Source: Carallia brachiata (lineage: Eukaryota > Streptophyta > Magnoliopsida > Malpighiales > Rhizophoraceae). Taken from it: a stretch of 64,000 bases of DNA. The position numbers were made by a program, and so were the translations under genes. Under the pieces are notes generated by a model. The model was given only the letters and a program-made list of their open reading frames with translations, had not been told where the DNA came from and ran no database searches. Positions 1 to 11,754 of the stretch are shown piece by piece (position 1 is the stretch's first letter; each line of letters opens with the position of its first letter). Location: assembly GCA_021464245.1 (NCBI GenBank), contig JADCRB010000016.1, positions 8,069,864 through 8,133,863 on the forward strand, read 5' to 3'.

Positions 1-564
1 GTATTATAAAATTATAAATAAGTTATATTTAGTTTTTAAAAAAATCAACATAGAAATTTTCTTGCGTTAACAAAACATTAGTACTTGCAATTCTTACATT
101 AACAAGGGCTTACATGTCCACTCGATGTCCGCATACACGTGGCAGGAAATGTCAGACCGCCGATAGTCAAGAAACCCCACGGAGCGGTTCCAATTTTCCA
201 GAGTTCTGCATTTCTTTGCCTTCCTCTTCTTCTTCTCTCCCACCGCAGAACGCAGATAGAGAGAGGAAACAAGGAAAAAACAAAAAAAAAGAAAAAAAAA
301 AAGATATCTGCTTTATATGGGAGAGCTGACACAATTCACCAAAAAATAAAATAAATAAAATAAAAGCACCTATGGCTTTGGGGTCGTTTATTTCCATTCT
401 GTCTGTGTATCGTTGTATGCTAGATAAACAAAGCAAGCAAAGAAATTAATAAGAGAATTATTATTTATAAGAAATAGAGAGAAAAGGAATTTAAAGAAAC
501 AAAAAAAAAAAGAGGAAATTTGGGTAGGTAGGGAGAAGAGAAAAAGTGGGGAGGAGGAGGGAGA
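1..564. other. Window edge and upstream region of the Josephin gene
   Basis: No gene is recognised. The stretch is AT-rich, with purine-rich tracts near 255-300 and 470-560 that probably belong to the promoter and 5' UTR of the gene starting at 565. The short open frames here are low-complexity and I do not support them. Confidence 0.5.
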
Positions 565-3500
565 ATGGAAGGGGCGAGCAACGGAGGAATACTGTACCAT
601 GAGGTGCAGGAAGGAAAGCTATGCGCCTTGCATTGTGTCAACACCGTTTTGCAGGGGCCATTCTTTTCGGAAGTTGATTTGGCGGCCCTCGCCTCCGATC
701 TCGACTGCACCGAGCGTCAGATGATGCTTCAGGGGGCCTCCGCTGCCGCCGCATCCTCCGCTGGCGATTTTCTCTCCGCCGAGTCTCATAATGTCTCCTT
801 GGGCGGAGACTTCAGCATCCAGGTTTTCCCCCACCACAACCCACCTCCCCCAATGAGTTACTTTTTTTTTTTTTTTTGGGTTGGTTTGATCGCCGTAACA
901 TTTTTTTGTTATATGGCTATTGTGTGCTTGCTGAGACAGGGAATGAATTGTTGTGAAAGACAGGCAATTGCGATAGTTTATCGTTGTTGATACAACTAGA
1001 TCAAGAAAATGTTGAAAAAAAAAAATTACTGAATTGGAAATTAGGGTCACTGGATTCGTGGAATTAGTCATGGAAGAGCCGTTTGTTCTACTATCTCCGG
1101 AACTGATCATTATAGTTTCTGTGATCTATGGGGGTGGATTTTCAGCTTATCTTACAGTTGATTTGCATGTCTTGGACAAAAGAAATGATTTTTAATCTTG
1201 AATTCTATTTTTATTCTCCAGTTGCTTTTCTTTTTTTTTTTGGTTCTTTTTTCTGGTTGTCCTGGCGTGAAGTCATAAGCGATCCAAAGCTTAGGATGTA
1301 GTTTTATTGACTCTAGGTGATTGAAGGATCCTGACACACGATAATTCTTTGTTTATTGAGTCCGCCTCATTGTTTAGGCTTCGCACATTTGTGTTTTTCA
1401 TTGAGGACATTGAAGTTTTGGAGCTTTTTCACAATCTAGAGGTAATCCCAAACATCATGGGGTGGAGGAAGGAAACCAAAGAGGAAGGTGTAATAGAATA
1501 TCTGTTTTTCCCTTAACCAATAGGAAAGAATGTGGAACTTGAAAGTTTTTAGACAATCTTGCTGCTGTTTTTATAGAGAAGACATCATCTTTTCCACCTG
1601 CTAAAGTGAAAGTTGATAGGAGGCAGCTTATACTTTATCAAAACAAGAGGTTCAGGATTGAAGAACAATTTAGCCTTCCTAATGTTATAAATATATTACA
1701 GTTAGAGGTTTTTCTTTTGAGCGGTGGTGGGACGAGGGGGAGAGAGACAATGGCTGAAGTCCCCATGATGGCGTTGGAGATGTTGGGATTCAATTTAGAG
1801 TGAAGGTGAAATTTCTTAAGGGTGTTATAAGTTAAATTGGTGCCCTAGTTCTATGTCAAACATGTCTCTTTTCTATTGTTCCCGCAATTATTCTTCATTC
1901 ATAACTTTATCCCTGGTAAGTGGTTAGACCTATTTCCCCTCAAACTTGGCTTAAGAAATTTTTTCTTTCTTTCTTTGGGGCTAATGTGTTCTTTTTGGTG
2001 GTTTTTGGCTTGGTTTTAGTGGTAGGATTTCCTTTGCTGTGTCTACCTACAAAAAAGAAGGGCTCGGGAGTGTTAAACCCTAACTCCACAAAATCTGTTT
2101 AACTACTCATTCACATATGTCAACATGGGAACCAATCATCAGTTGGATATTACTAGGTGGATAATTACGGACATTTGTCTAGATGGGGAGGTTGAATAAG
2201 GTAATACCATAACATCTGTCCAAAATGTCCATGTTTTGGTGGAAGATGGGCTTGATGTACCATTGATGCGTTTGGTTACTCATCAATGTGGGACACGTAC
2301 ATAAACTATGCCAAATGTGGAGGGTTACACCAAGGTAACTTTATAACACCTACCAAATTACGTGGATGCTCATGGAACCGCACGTGACGTTACCCTGAGT
2401 AGTTAATTGTGGATGAATGTAATTGGAAAAGCATAACGGTTAATATAGATTCCTCACCTTTAATATTTTCAATGAACCTAATGCGTTTCACAAAAGAAAG
2501 TAAAAGTTGATCTCCCCGGTATGTCGAGTTGAGTGGTGACACTTAGTTTTTCTTCTTCTTATTTTTTTGGGATAAAAAATGTGTAATATGGCTTTATGCG
2601 TAATGATGTAATGGTGACGTTGAGTAATAAAGAAGCCTTGTATGGTTCTAATGGTCATTTACTTTTTTGCATGTGGAACATATTTGTGTCAACGATGGTA
2701 GGCATGTTATTTATTAAACAAAGTTGCTTGAAAATCTTAGTGTCTATGGTGATCCTCATTTTCTCTATCATCCATTTACTATCAAAATTATTCATGAATA
2801 TTGGTGAAAAATGAAAAAGCTTGAGTTTGGTTGCAACTAATACCAGGGGACTGGCTTTGTGATTGCTTAGTTAAAATGCATGCAATATTTGTTACTTTAA
2901 TGGGAAACTAGCTTCTTGGTAACTCTATGAATTTTTCGATGGCTAATAGGTATGAGAATGACCTTTTGCAGGTCTTACAAAAGGCTTTAGAGGTATGGGA
3001 TTTGCAAGTTATCCCTTTTGACAGCCCACTTGCTCAGCCTGCACATATTGACCCTGATCTGGAAAATGCTTTCATTTGTCACTTGCATGACCATTGGTTC
3101 TGTATCAGGAAAGTGAACGCTGAGTGGTACAACTTCGACAGCTTCTACGTGGCCCCACAGCATTTATCGAAGTTCTACTTGGCAGCCTATCTGGATACTC
3201 TAAGGAGCTCTGGTTGGAGCATATTCCTGGTGAGAGGAAACTTTCCAAAAGAATTCCCCATCATATCCTCTGAGGCTTCTAATGGTTATGGGCAGTGGCT
3301 GTCTCCCGAAGATGCTGAGAGGATTACGAAAGCCTGCAACTCAATAGAGGCCCTGCATCCCGTCAATTCTGCTAGGAATCATGCTATCTCATATCAAGAG
3401 GTTCTTTCGGAAAAGGAAGATCAGGACTTGAAGGCCGCAATAGCTGCCAGCTTGGATCTTCCCCAGGCCATAGCAACTAGTGTTGAAGATGGTAAAGCTA

Positions 3501-3652
3501 GTGTGCAAGACGACAAACCTAGCATTGAAGGTGTCAAACCTTCGAACGAAGATAGTGCCCAGGCCATAGCTGCCACTGTTGAAGACCATAAACCTAGCGT
3601 TGAAGACGATGAGCCTCGGAATGAAGAAGGTAGCAAAGATAAAATTGCATAA
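565..3652 (+). CDS. Ataxin-3-like Josephin-domain deubiquitinase
   Basis: Two coding exons, 565-822 and 2972-3652, joined in phase 0 by a GT-AG intron of 2149 bp, give 312 residues. The Josephin domain covers about residues 7-200. The Cys box is QEGKLCALHC with the catalytic Cys at residue 20 and oxyanion Gln at 15. The second half has HDHWFCIRK with catalytic His127, then WYNFDS with Asn140. This Gln/Cys/His/Asn set matches the active ataxin-3 family, which trims ubiquitin chains. A ubiquitin-interacting motif (QDLKAAIAASLD) lies near residues 236-250. The C-terminal tail is an acidic imperfect repeat of VED-KPS units instead of a polyglutamine tract. The exon junction falls inside FSIQ-VLQKAL, exactly where homologues read FSIQV. 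The start is the first ATG of the domain, MEGASNGG. Arabidopsis At3g54130 is, from memory, the corresponding locus. Confidence 0.93.
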
Positions 3653-5314
3653 CAAGAGTGGGAATGTATACATTCAAAATCACATTTTGTTTGGGGGATA
3701 ATAATATTTTTCATATAGAAGGCCATCATCATGTACATTCTTTATACCTTTCATCGCATTTCGGACCCAAAATAATGAAAAATCCGATAGAAAAACAACC
3801 CATCGTTTGTACAACTGCATGGTTTTGTCCATTCGATTTCTTTCTTAAGTACAATATTTTTGGACAAGATCATCTAGTTTTGTTAGGTTGGTTGTTGCGA
3901 CCTTTTGAATCTGAGTCTTAAAAGGAATTCAGTGAAAGGAATTTCTGAACGGTCACATTGATTAGAATATGGACGCTAACTGTTAAACGGTTAGAAGAAG
4001 CCTTTGATTTCTTTTCCTTCAGTCGTCATTTTTTTTTTTGTTGGGTACCCTCAGTCCCATTGAAAAAATGCAGAAAGGTCGTGGATGGTGGAAGTCTGGA
4101 AGAGCGGAAACTGGGTTGATTACATATCTTTATTTCCATGGAGAAATTGATTTGTTCACGTTCATGCAATGCTGCGGAGTGTATAGAACACAGATCGTTT
4201 TCTTGGCGTCATTTTTTAATTCTTCAAATGTCTGAATGTTCATCTCCTTGTCTTCTGCCTCTTTTGGCATCGGTGTAGGTAAAGTTAGTAGCAGAGTGTG
4301 AGATCAATCTATTTGGAGAGCATGTCCATTTGTCAAAGTTATTGCCATTTGCCTCCTTGATCTAGCTTCTTGGTGGATCTAACTGCAGGTCCCGAATGAT
4401 CTCCGCAACTCAATCAACTTCTTGCATTTTTTAACTTTCTGCACTCGCACTGTAGTCTTCAAATGAAGGCTTACTTATCAGCGTTGATTTTGCAACTCTC
4501 CACGGCGACGTAAAATACGCGGGATATCAATCAGTTTCAAAGTGAATACTGATTAGTAGTGAATGCTGATCACTTTGCCTTCATTCTTTTTTTTTTTTTG
4601 GTGCATGATTACTTTGCCTCCATTCATGAGCAGAATTAAATAAGATTCTGTCCACTGTGAGTTGAATGATTTAAAAATTCAGTTTTTCATGTCGAGTTCA
4701 AATTTCGGTAAATAGGTAACACGTCTGTTATTCTTAAACTTTTTGTAACAAAATTAAGACTCAAAAAGATTTAAAATTAAGACCTGAAAATAATTAAGTC
4801 TCTCTTCTCATTCCAATTAGATCAAGAAAAAAATTCATAAAATACTACTTATAGTTCAACTTAATACTTATTAAAATTAATATGCTTATTACTAAGCATA
4901 TTTCAGTAAACGTCTTAATATTCATTTTTCTCTAACGAACATCTTGATTTTTATGCATAAATCTTGTTGTGCGTATGATTACTAATTCCCTTATTTGTGT
5001 AGTCCTCAACTTATTAGTTAACCCTTTTCATTTCTTTTTCTGTTTGTGTTGAACAGCCTAATAATCCAATCTATTTTGCGGGGAACTTATTAGCTAATTG
5101 CGATTTCTATATAGCTACAACAAAACCCAAGAATTTATTTTTTTTTTTTGCGGATGGGCAAATGAAGAAAGGAAACTGAAGGCTAGCTGATCAATGCAAC
5201 GAATCACACTCAAACCCAAAATCCCAACAAGGGCAAAGAAAATAAAAACAACCCAAGAGATTAACAACAATTTACAAGTCCAGGATGTATCAGGAATGTA
5301 GATAGGCCGCTTCT
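3653..5314. other. Intergenic region without a recognised gene
   Basis: Convergent 3' flanks of the Josephin and HAKAI genes. A poly(T) micro-insertion with a 20-bp target duplication sits at 4567-4625. A weaker similar case is near 4010-4056. Nothing else is recognised. Confidence 0.6.
4567..4625 (-). repeat. Poly(A) micro-insertion with 20-bp target duplication
   Basis: The 20-bp segments 4567-4586 and 4606-4625 match at 18 positions. Between them is only a run of about 13 T followed by GGTGCA (minus strand: TGCACC then poly(A)). This is what a retrotransposition event truncated to its tail would leave. Confidence 0.6.
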
Positions 5315-7256
5315 CTACTCTTGGCCACTTCCAAAGCCATCACGATTTTCTTGCTGCCATCCAAAACCCTGTCCATCATGGTCCATATCACCGGAATAGT
5401 ATTTACCCCGTTTTAGTTGTAAAGAGTGAGGCAATGGGGGTGGAGGTGGTGGTGGATGAAGAAAGGGCTGTGGTGCTAATATACCTTTCCCATCCCTAAG
5501 ATCCATAGTATTGATGCCCTGCATAACATCCATACCCTTGTTCCCTGAGGGTGGGGGAGGAGGAACCATTGGTAGAATTCCCGGATTTCGCCCATAATCC
5601 CCTGGATAAAATGCAACATTTCCCTGAGAATCTGAAGGGTTTCCAAAACCATCTCCACTTCCCTGACTACCTGGCGCTGGTCCTGCATTCCAGCCCTGAG
5701 GATAATTTGCCATGAAATTTACACTTGCTGCTGGGCCTGGTGGGAATCCCAACAAAGAACCTTGCTCTGGTCCATTTTCCTGTGAAGAATCTGACCTAGC
5801 CATTTGGCCCATCTCATAGGGAGCACCAAAGAATGGCTGAGCTCCTTCGGGTTGAAATGGAGGAAGAGAAAACTGATGAGTCATCAGAGGATTGGAATTC
5901 ATTGGCATAACAAAGTTGGATGGTTGAATAGGATGCATGGGTGGGTATTCAGGTATTGAGTTCTCGGCTAAGATCCCTTGCTGCTTGTCTGAAAACTGGG
6001 CAGATTCTGCTTGTGGCGCAATCTGCATGCTCTGCTGAATATGACTTGGGAGGCCTGGACGGTCAAAGCCTGTTGGGCGGTTATTGTCAGGAAGCGTGTC
6101 TGTTGGATAATTTTGGGCTTGCCCAAAAAATGGTGGCTTTGGTGGCATAATTGGCCTTGCCAGCGGCTGTTCTCTAGGCTGCTGCCACTGAGCTTTGTCT
6201 TCAGAATCAAAGAGCTGAGAATTTGTACCCGGTGAAATGATTGGCCTTGGAGGAGCTCGAGCCGTGGAATCCGAAGCAGTTGGTTGTTTGGCACTTTGGA
6301 CCTCCGATTCCTTGCCATCCTCTTTATCTGGATTTGAATGTAAAAGGTCGGCATGACTCCCATGAATATGAGTTTCAAACTCACTCCTCTTCAAGAAGGA
6401 CTTGAGACAATGGGGTGCACAGATGAAAATCCCCTCCATCTTTATTGTTTGAATCTTCTGAATACGTTCATCGCAACTGTGTTCAATAAAAAAGAAGGGA
6501 AAATTACTTGTTGGGTCATTCCTCAATCAACTCAATAAATACTAGGATACTAGGTCGCAGAAAAACTTCAACAAATATTGAATTGTTGATTTACATGACT
6601 CAATAGCTCATAAAATTTTACGGGAACAGATGCTTACAGATAGCAAATTGAATCACTCCTTGCACAATCGAGACAGAAGGCATGCTCACAAGGGCTCTGA
6701 ACCAGATAATTATGTTAGTTGGCAAAACATCAATATTTGGCTACTAACAGGCAGCATGTACGGAAATTTGACATGACACAAAATTTAATAACCAAGGTAG
6801 AGGTGAATTTCCTTTTCACAGAGATATTCAGGTTCTTGAGAAGAAATCACACCATCAAAAACAGTTCCTAAATTTCCTTTTCATATTTAACTGGCGATTC
6901 ATGTTACGCACCAAGTTTGCCTAAATAATAAGCCGATTCTGCATTTCCGCGCAAGACCAAAAAACGTCCAAACATAGAGCAAAGCAACATACCAGGCGTC
7001 CATAGATGGCAATAGGGAAATCGCAGCGAACACAAAAATGAACCCTTTCTCCTAGCTGACGTCGGGACCTTCGTCCCACAGTCTTCACACTAACAGCAGC
7101 AGTTGCCGATCCAATACCCTTTGCCACAGGAAGATCAGCAAGGACAAGGTGGTCCGGACAAGCAACCGTCACAGTCTCGGCAGGCGGGGGCTTCACCCCT
7201 CCCCCACCGCTTTCCGAGGAGGGCTTTATAAGCCGAATTTGAAGCATCTTCGACAT
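5315..7256 (-). CDS. HAKAI: HAKAI-type RING E3 ubiquitin ligase
   Basis: Three coding exons on the minus strand: 7256-6993, 6696-6638 and 6476-5315. They join exactly in frame (264, 59 and 1162 nt) to give 494 residues. The RING is spread over all three exons: CVRC near residue 75, then SPCEHAFCLDC encoded by the 59-nt exon, then CYLCDE across the last junction. A C2H2-like segment follows (GIFICAPHCLKSFLKRSEFETHIHGSH). The rest is a long disordered Pro/Gln/Gly-rich tail ending in a poly-proline stretch. In plants HAKAI is a member of the m6A mRNA methyltransferase writer complex in the nucleus. The start is the ATG of MSKMLQIRL; the inner MLQIRL is the alternative. A 5' UTR intron is supported by a GTAAGT donor at 7711 and an acceptor at 7285. 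Confidence 0.92.
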
Positions 7257-7284
7257 TAGTATTTCCCCTTCTCTTTCTTCACCC

Positions 7285-7711
7285 CTGCAGCCCACCAATA
7301 TGCCAACTTATACATCAATTTGGTGACATCAAATTCTCATGTAATAATCTCACGATTATTCTCTGCACTAAACAATTTAATCAAAACGCGGTTTCGATTT
7401 GAACATCCCCAGATATTTTATTGATCAAGAAACCGAGAAAACAAAGACCGACAATAATCATGTTAAAAAGCGATCTGCAAAACTAAGTAGTCACCGATTT
7501 CCCAGAAGAAACCAGACAAAGATTCATCACGTAACTCGAAGAAGAGTCCCAGGTACCCTAATTAAGGTTTTGATTTTTGAAAGTCCTAAAAGCAGATGGG
7601 TTCCCACCAAATTCTCAATTTTTTTTTTCTAAAAAAAAGAAACCCTAGACGATAGTTAACAATTCATAGTCGCGGGAAACAAGAAGAGGGAAATAAAGAT
7701 TAAAAACTTAC
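7285..7711 (-). other. 5' UTR intron of HAKAI
   Basis: On the minus strand the donor CTG|GTAAGT ends an upstream exon at 7712. The acceptor GGGCTGCAG lies at 7285-7286, 28 bases before the HAKAI start codon. The intron would be 427 bp, with a non-coding first exon at about 7712-7800. This is inferred from splice signals only. Confidence 0.6.
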
Positions 7712-7850
7712 CAGCGGTGCCAATTACGCGGGCGGCGGCAGAGGCGGAGGCGGCGTTCTGGGTAGTATCTGTCTCTGTGTTTTCTGGCGTTTATTGACGA
7801 AAAAACTGAGAGAGAGAACGAAAACGACAGCGTTTTAATAGTTGAAGGGC

Positions 7851-7905
7851 TCGCTTATTAGAAATCTTTTTTTTTTTTTTTTGAGGAAATCGCTTATTAG
7901 AAATC
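7851..7905 (-). repeat. Poly(A) micro-insertion with perfect 16-bp target duplication
   Basis: A 16-bp segment at 7851-7866 is repeated exactly at 7890-7905. The 23 bases between them are 16 T followed by GAGGAAA. The perfect duplication suggests a young event. It lies just upstream of HAKAI. Confidence 0.75.
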
Positions 7906-7911
7906 AACGGA

Positions 7912-8676
7912 GCAGCTTTCTTTCTTTGTCTTTGGCTACATATAAATCTGCATAAAATGGATGATTATTCGGTAATCTTTTTTTTTTGAATTTTTTTTCT
8001 CGGTACATATTTTTGTAACTCGAAATTCCCAAATCAATATTTTATTTCAATGAAAATTTTGTTTCATTTTTGGACGCAAAACCTAACTGTACATCAAGAT
8101 TCAGTTGATGCCAATTTGTCTGATGAGTCCGAAGTGCCTAATATAAATATTGAACAACAACTTGAAATAAATTTTCCCATGTACCAAGAAAAAACAAATT
8201 GAAATAAATTTACAGTTTAATTAACAAGTAAACAGTCCTACATTTGTGGCCTGAAATTATAAGTTAAAACCCCAGAGTCACCACACTAAACCATCTACTG
8301 GGCCTATTGCTACGATGATTCTTCAACAAGGGAGAGGTACTGAAACAATATGGCTCAATCACAATTTGATACTTGTTGAAACATTTTCTGGTACAATTTT
8401 CATTAAGCTGTGTTCCCTTTAGTTTAGTTGGTCAACGAGTTCGCAGGAAAAAAACCAATTTGCACCCCCAAGGGGAAAAATCAAATCAACAACTACAATA
8501 TAACAGGTATTTTTCTCCCCTCCAAAAAGACAAAAAAGACAGTTATTTCAAACAGAGTCTTCAAAATTCTAAAATTTCCCAGTGGGGTGCCGCTGCCTCA
8601 TCTGAATTTGCAAAAAGGGAGGCCTTATTGTTCTTGGGAAGATTCTCGGTCCCAAGGCTGAGGATTATCTTCAAGC
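7912..8676. other. Intergenic region without a recognised gene
   Basis: AT-rich DNA between the HAKAI promoter and the 3' end of the uncoupling protein gene. The last part is probably the 3' UTR of the latter. No supported coding region. Confidence 0.5.
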
Positions 8677-11600
8677 TCAAGACGACTCTATGCTTCTAAC
8701 AAATTTCTTAGCCTGAAATTGGAACAAATGAAGAAACAAAAAGAACAAACAGTTAAAAGAACTTAAAAGAACAGTTTGATTTGCACTTTTCCACTAGTAA
8801 GAAAAGAAAGATGAAATGGCAAAACCAAATGGAAAAGACATTTGTGACTGGTAGTACCTGCTCTAATGTTAGAAACATGATGACATTCCAAGATCCCAGC
8901 CGTCCAAAATTTGGGATAAAGCCCTTGTAGAAAGCAAGAGGCCCCTGCAAATAACATTGGATGTACATACACTAATCACTAGTCATACCTTATGGTGCTC
9001 TCTATATTCACAGATCATTTGTTGTACATTCGGATTGCCAAAAACATGACTTTAGAGACTAAGAATACATAAAATGCATGAACTTTTATTTTCAAATTAA
9101 ATGATTATGATGAATTATTGCGATACGGTTTAAGCTAATTCTCCATCTTGACACGTTGTATCTTCTAAATTCCAAATATTTTTCTAGAGTGAAATAAAAA
9201 GCATTGTGTTTATGTCAACTTTTGTTTCTACTCCCAAGAAAAGAACGCTGGTAGAAAATGAGTGTGATTTGGAAATATGGAAATGTGATTGCTGATATGC
9301 ACATTGGAAGGAGTCAACCAAAAACAACCAGGAAAATATCGACAAAGAAGACAAGACATTGAATCCAAGGACTAAGAAAAGCCAAGAAACTCTGCCCCAA
9401 AAAGTCAATTATGATAACTCTAACAGTGGTATATAAGAGGGAAAGAATTGTTCATACATCATTCTTCAAAGTCTTGATAAAACAGTCGAGTGTGCTTTTG
9501 TATGCAGAATCCCCCATCATCCTTGACTTAACCTGCCAAAGGAAAGTGCAACAAAACCAACAGATTGGTTTTTGGTAAATACATTAATAGAAAGTGGCAT
9601 GCAACTTAACATCAAAGGGCATACAGGTGACGATCACTTGCCCTCGACGGGTGGAAACACAACCAAGTGACCGTTGAGTCAACGGAAAATGCTGATTACA
9701 ATTCAGATCACAATTGAAACCAATTGTGAATCAAGGCCTATGGCATGAGAAATATTGTTTGGCTTTGTGAAATCATGTTTGCTAGCTAATCACATACCAA
9801 TGGGAAACAAATAGTTTCTAACTAGAAATAAACTGATAATAGCAGAGCGTAAAGTGAATATAGAGAATTTACCACATCCACCGGGGAACCAATACAAACA
9901 GCAAAAAAACCTGCCCCCAGGCCTGCCAGGAGATGAGTCACAACATTGTCTGTGAATCCAGGAATCTTCAAAATTGTCTGTATCCCAATGTTGAATTAGA
10001 ATCAGGAAAAAGAAGTACCACGGGATAAAGTATAAATAAAATATTTTCCTATTTTATTCACCTGCTTCACTTGATCGTAGCTGGCTAGTTCAGCAGCATT
10101 TATAATAGCATTTCGTGCCACATTGGGCCCAAGCCCAGTCCAAAGTGCCCCAACACCTTCCTAATTGTTGGAAAACCAAAGTTACAACTCAGCTAGCCAA
10201 AAAAAGTTATTTTCCATTTTTTTTCTCCATGGATTTGATATACTACCTGTCTTACAATTGTGGAATAAGCATTCAATGCTCCAGAATAGCGCCTAGGCAC
10301 ACCAGGTGGTAATTTTCCTTCAGCCTGAAGTCTAACCTTCACAAGGTCAGTGGGATTTGCTATAGTGATTGCTACAGCACCTGTTTGATTAGACAAATAT
10401 CCTTCAGAACTCAAAAGTGCAAATGATTGATACATCAGTGGATCCATGGTGTATATTTAGTTTACAAGTCACTAAGTTTGATTTTTTGAAAAGTGTGGTA
10501 AGGGTATCTGGTACCAAAAACAAATGAATACACAAGTTGGCAAAGTTTATTTTTCAAACGAGGGGAAATAGGCTTTATTTTCCAGGATTTGCCATTAATC
10601 TCACCAGTTGTAAGTGCTGCAAGAATCTTCTTGCTTAAGGGAACATCTCCCACAAAGTCGCTGCCCACGTAAAAGGTCTTAACCTGTCAATCATTTAATC
10701 TTACATAAGTAAATCATAATTCGGCAATCAAACAATGTGAGGTAACTTGCAATTTCTAATACAGGCTGAAGTTGTAAAACGCACAGGCTCATATAACCCA
10801 ATTCTTAAGCCTCCATATAGGCATTGACGATGAAGTCCAGGCACAATGCCTTTCCAGAGTGCTGCTAGACCTTCTTCCCTACCAATGGTAGCCACTGTGC
10901 CTAGCATACCCCTGTATTTTGGCAAGGTCATGTCATTCCCGGCAATAGCTTTCTTCTGGAGCTGAAGCCTAACTTTAGCAGTATCCAGAGGGATTGTGCA
11001 TACCTGTAATATATAAGAAAGAAATGATTAACCAAAAAAGAATCAAATATCCAACGAACTTAACATGCAATAGAAACTGGAAAAAACAGCAAATATGGTT
11101 TGTTTGAAATACACCAAACATTGATCACCCAAACTTAATGTTTGAACTTTCACAAAAATACAAGGAAACTGAATTCGATATTCACAGATACTTTAGCTTG
11201 TCGCAAGAACATGGAATCTCTGGCACAGGCGCATACATGTTTGACAACATGATGTCCGATATGGTAGAAGAATTACTCAATGGTCACAACATATCCCTAC
11301 CTAAATATATATTTCAATCAATTACCGTAAAGTAATATCATCACCAAGTCAAAAGAATTAGCTGCAGCGCTAAAGTTACAAGCGTTGAAGGAGAGAGGAT
11401 GAAGTTCATTTAGACAAACATAAACAGACGGTCCCAATAATTGTCAATGCCTATTTTAGTTCCATACTATATACTATGTTAATGTGATCAATGGGATAAT
11501 TTAGCAAATCCCAGAACGGAGTGGGGGTTGTCATCAATAAATATTGCGACTTGTCAACAAACCAGATTCTTGAAATGCCGGCTTACATCAATGACAAGAA

Positions 11601-11754
11601 TAACGAAAAAGGGACAATCTAATCAATCAAAACAAGAAAAACAGAAAAGGTGGGGTTTGATAATCGATACCTCAGCGAAACAAGCAGCGAAGGCGCTGCT
11701 AGCGAAAGTTCCGACGAAGGAGATGTCACTTTTGGCCTTGCTATCCGCCACCAT
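8677..11754 (-). CDS. PUMP1: Mitochondrial uncoupling protein (PUMP/UCP carrier)
   Basis: Nine minus-strand exons: 11754-11671, 11003-10785, 10683-10605, 10380-10247, 10160-10062, 9977-9873, 9532-9458, 8944-8858, 8712-8677. All joins are in frame and give 305 residues, close to the 306 of Arabidopsis PUMP1 as I recall it. The three mitochondrial carrier repeats each carry the signature: [11 protein letters not shown] near residue 32, [11 protein letters not shown] near 133 and SPVDVVKSRMMG near 236. Family knowledge: an inner-membrane carrier that dissipates the proton gradient and exchanges C4-dicarboxylates or amino acids, supporting photorespiration. The start [28 protein letters not shown] is typical. 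Arabidopsis At3g54110 lies in the same gene block. No lesions are seen. Confidence 0.95.

Noticed and set aside
99..436. Several overlapping open frames on both strands
   Set aside because: Low-complexity Lys- or Phe-rich translations of purine/pyrimidine tracts in a promoter/5' UTR. No domain.
4010..4056. Eighth possible poly(T) micro-insertion
   Set aside because: The flanking repeats match only with a gap and mismatches, too weak to count with the seven better cases.
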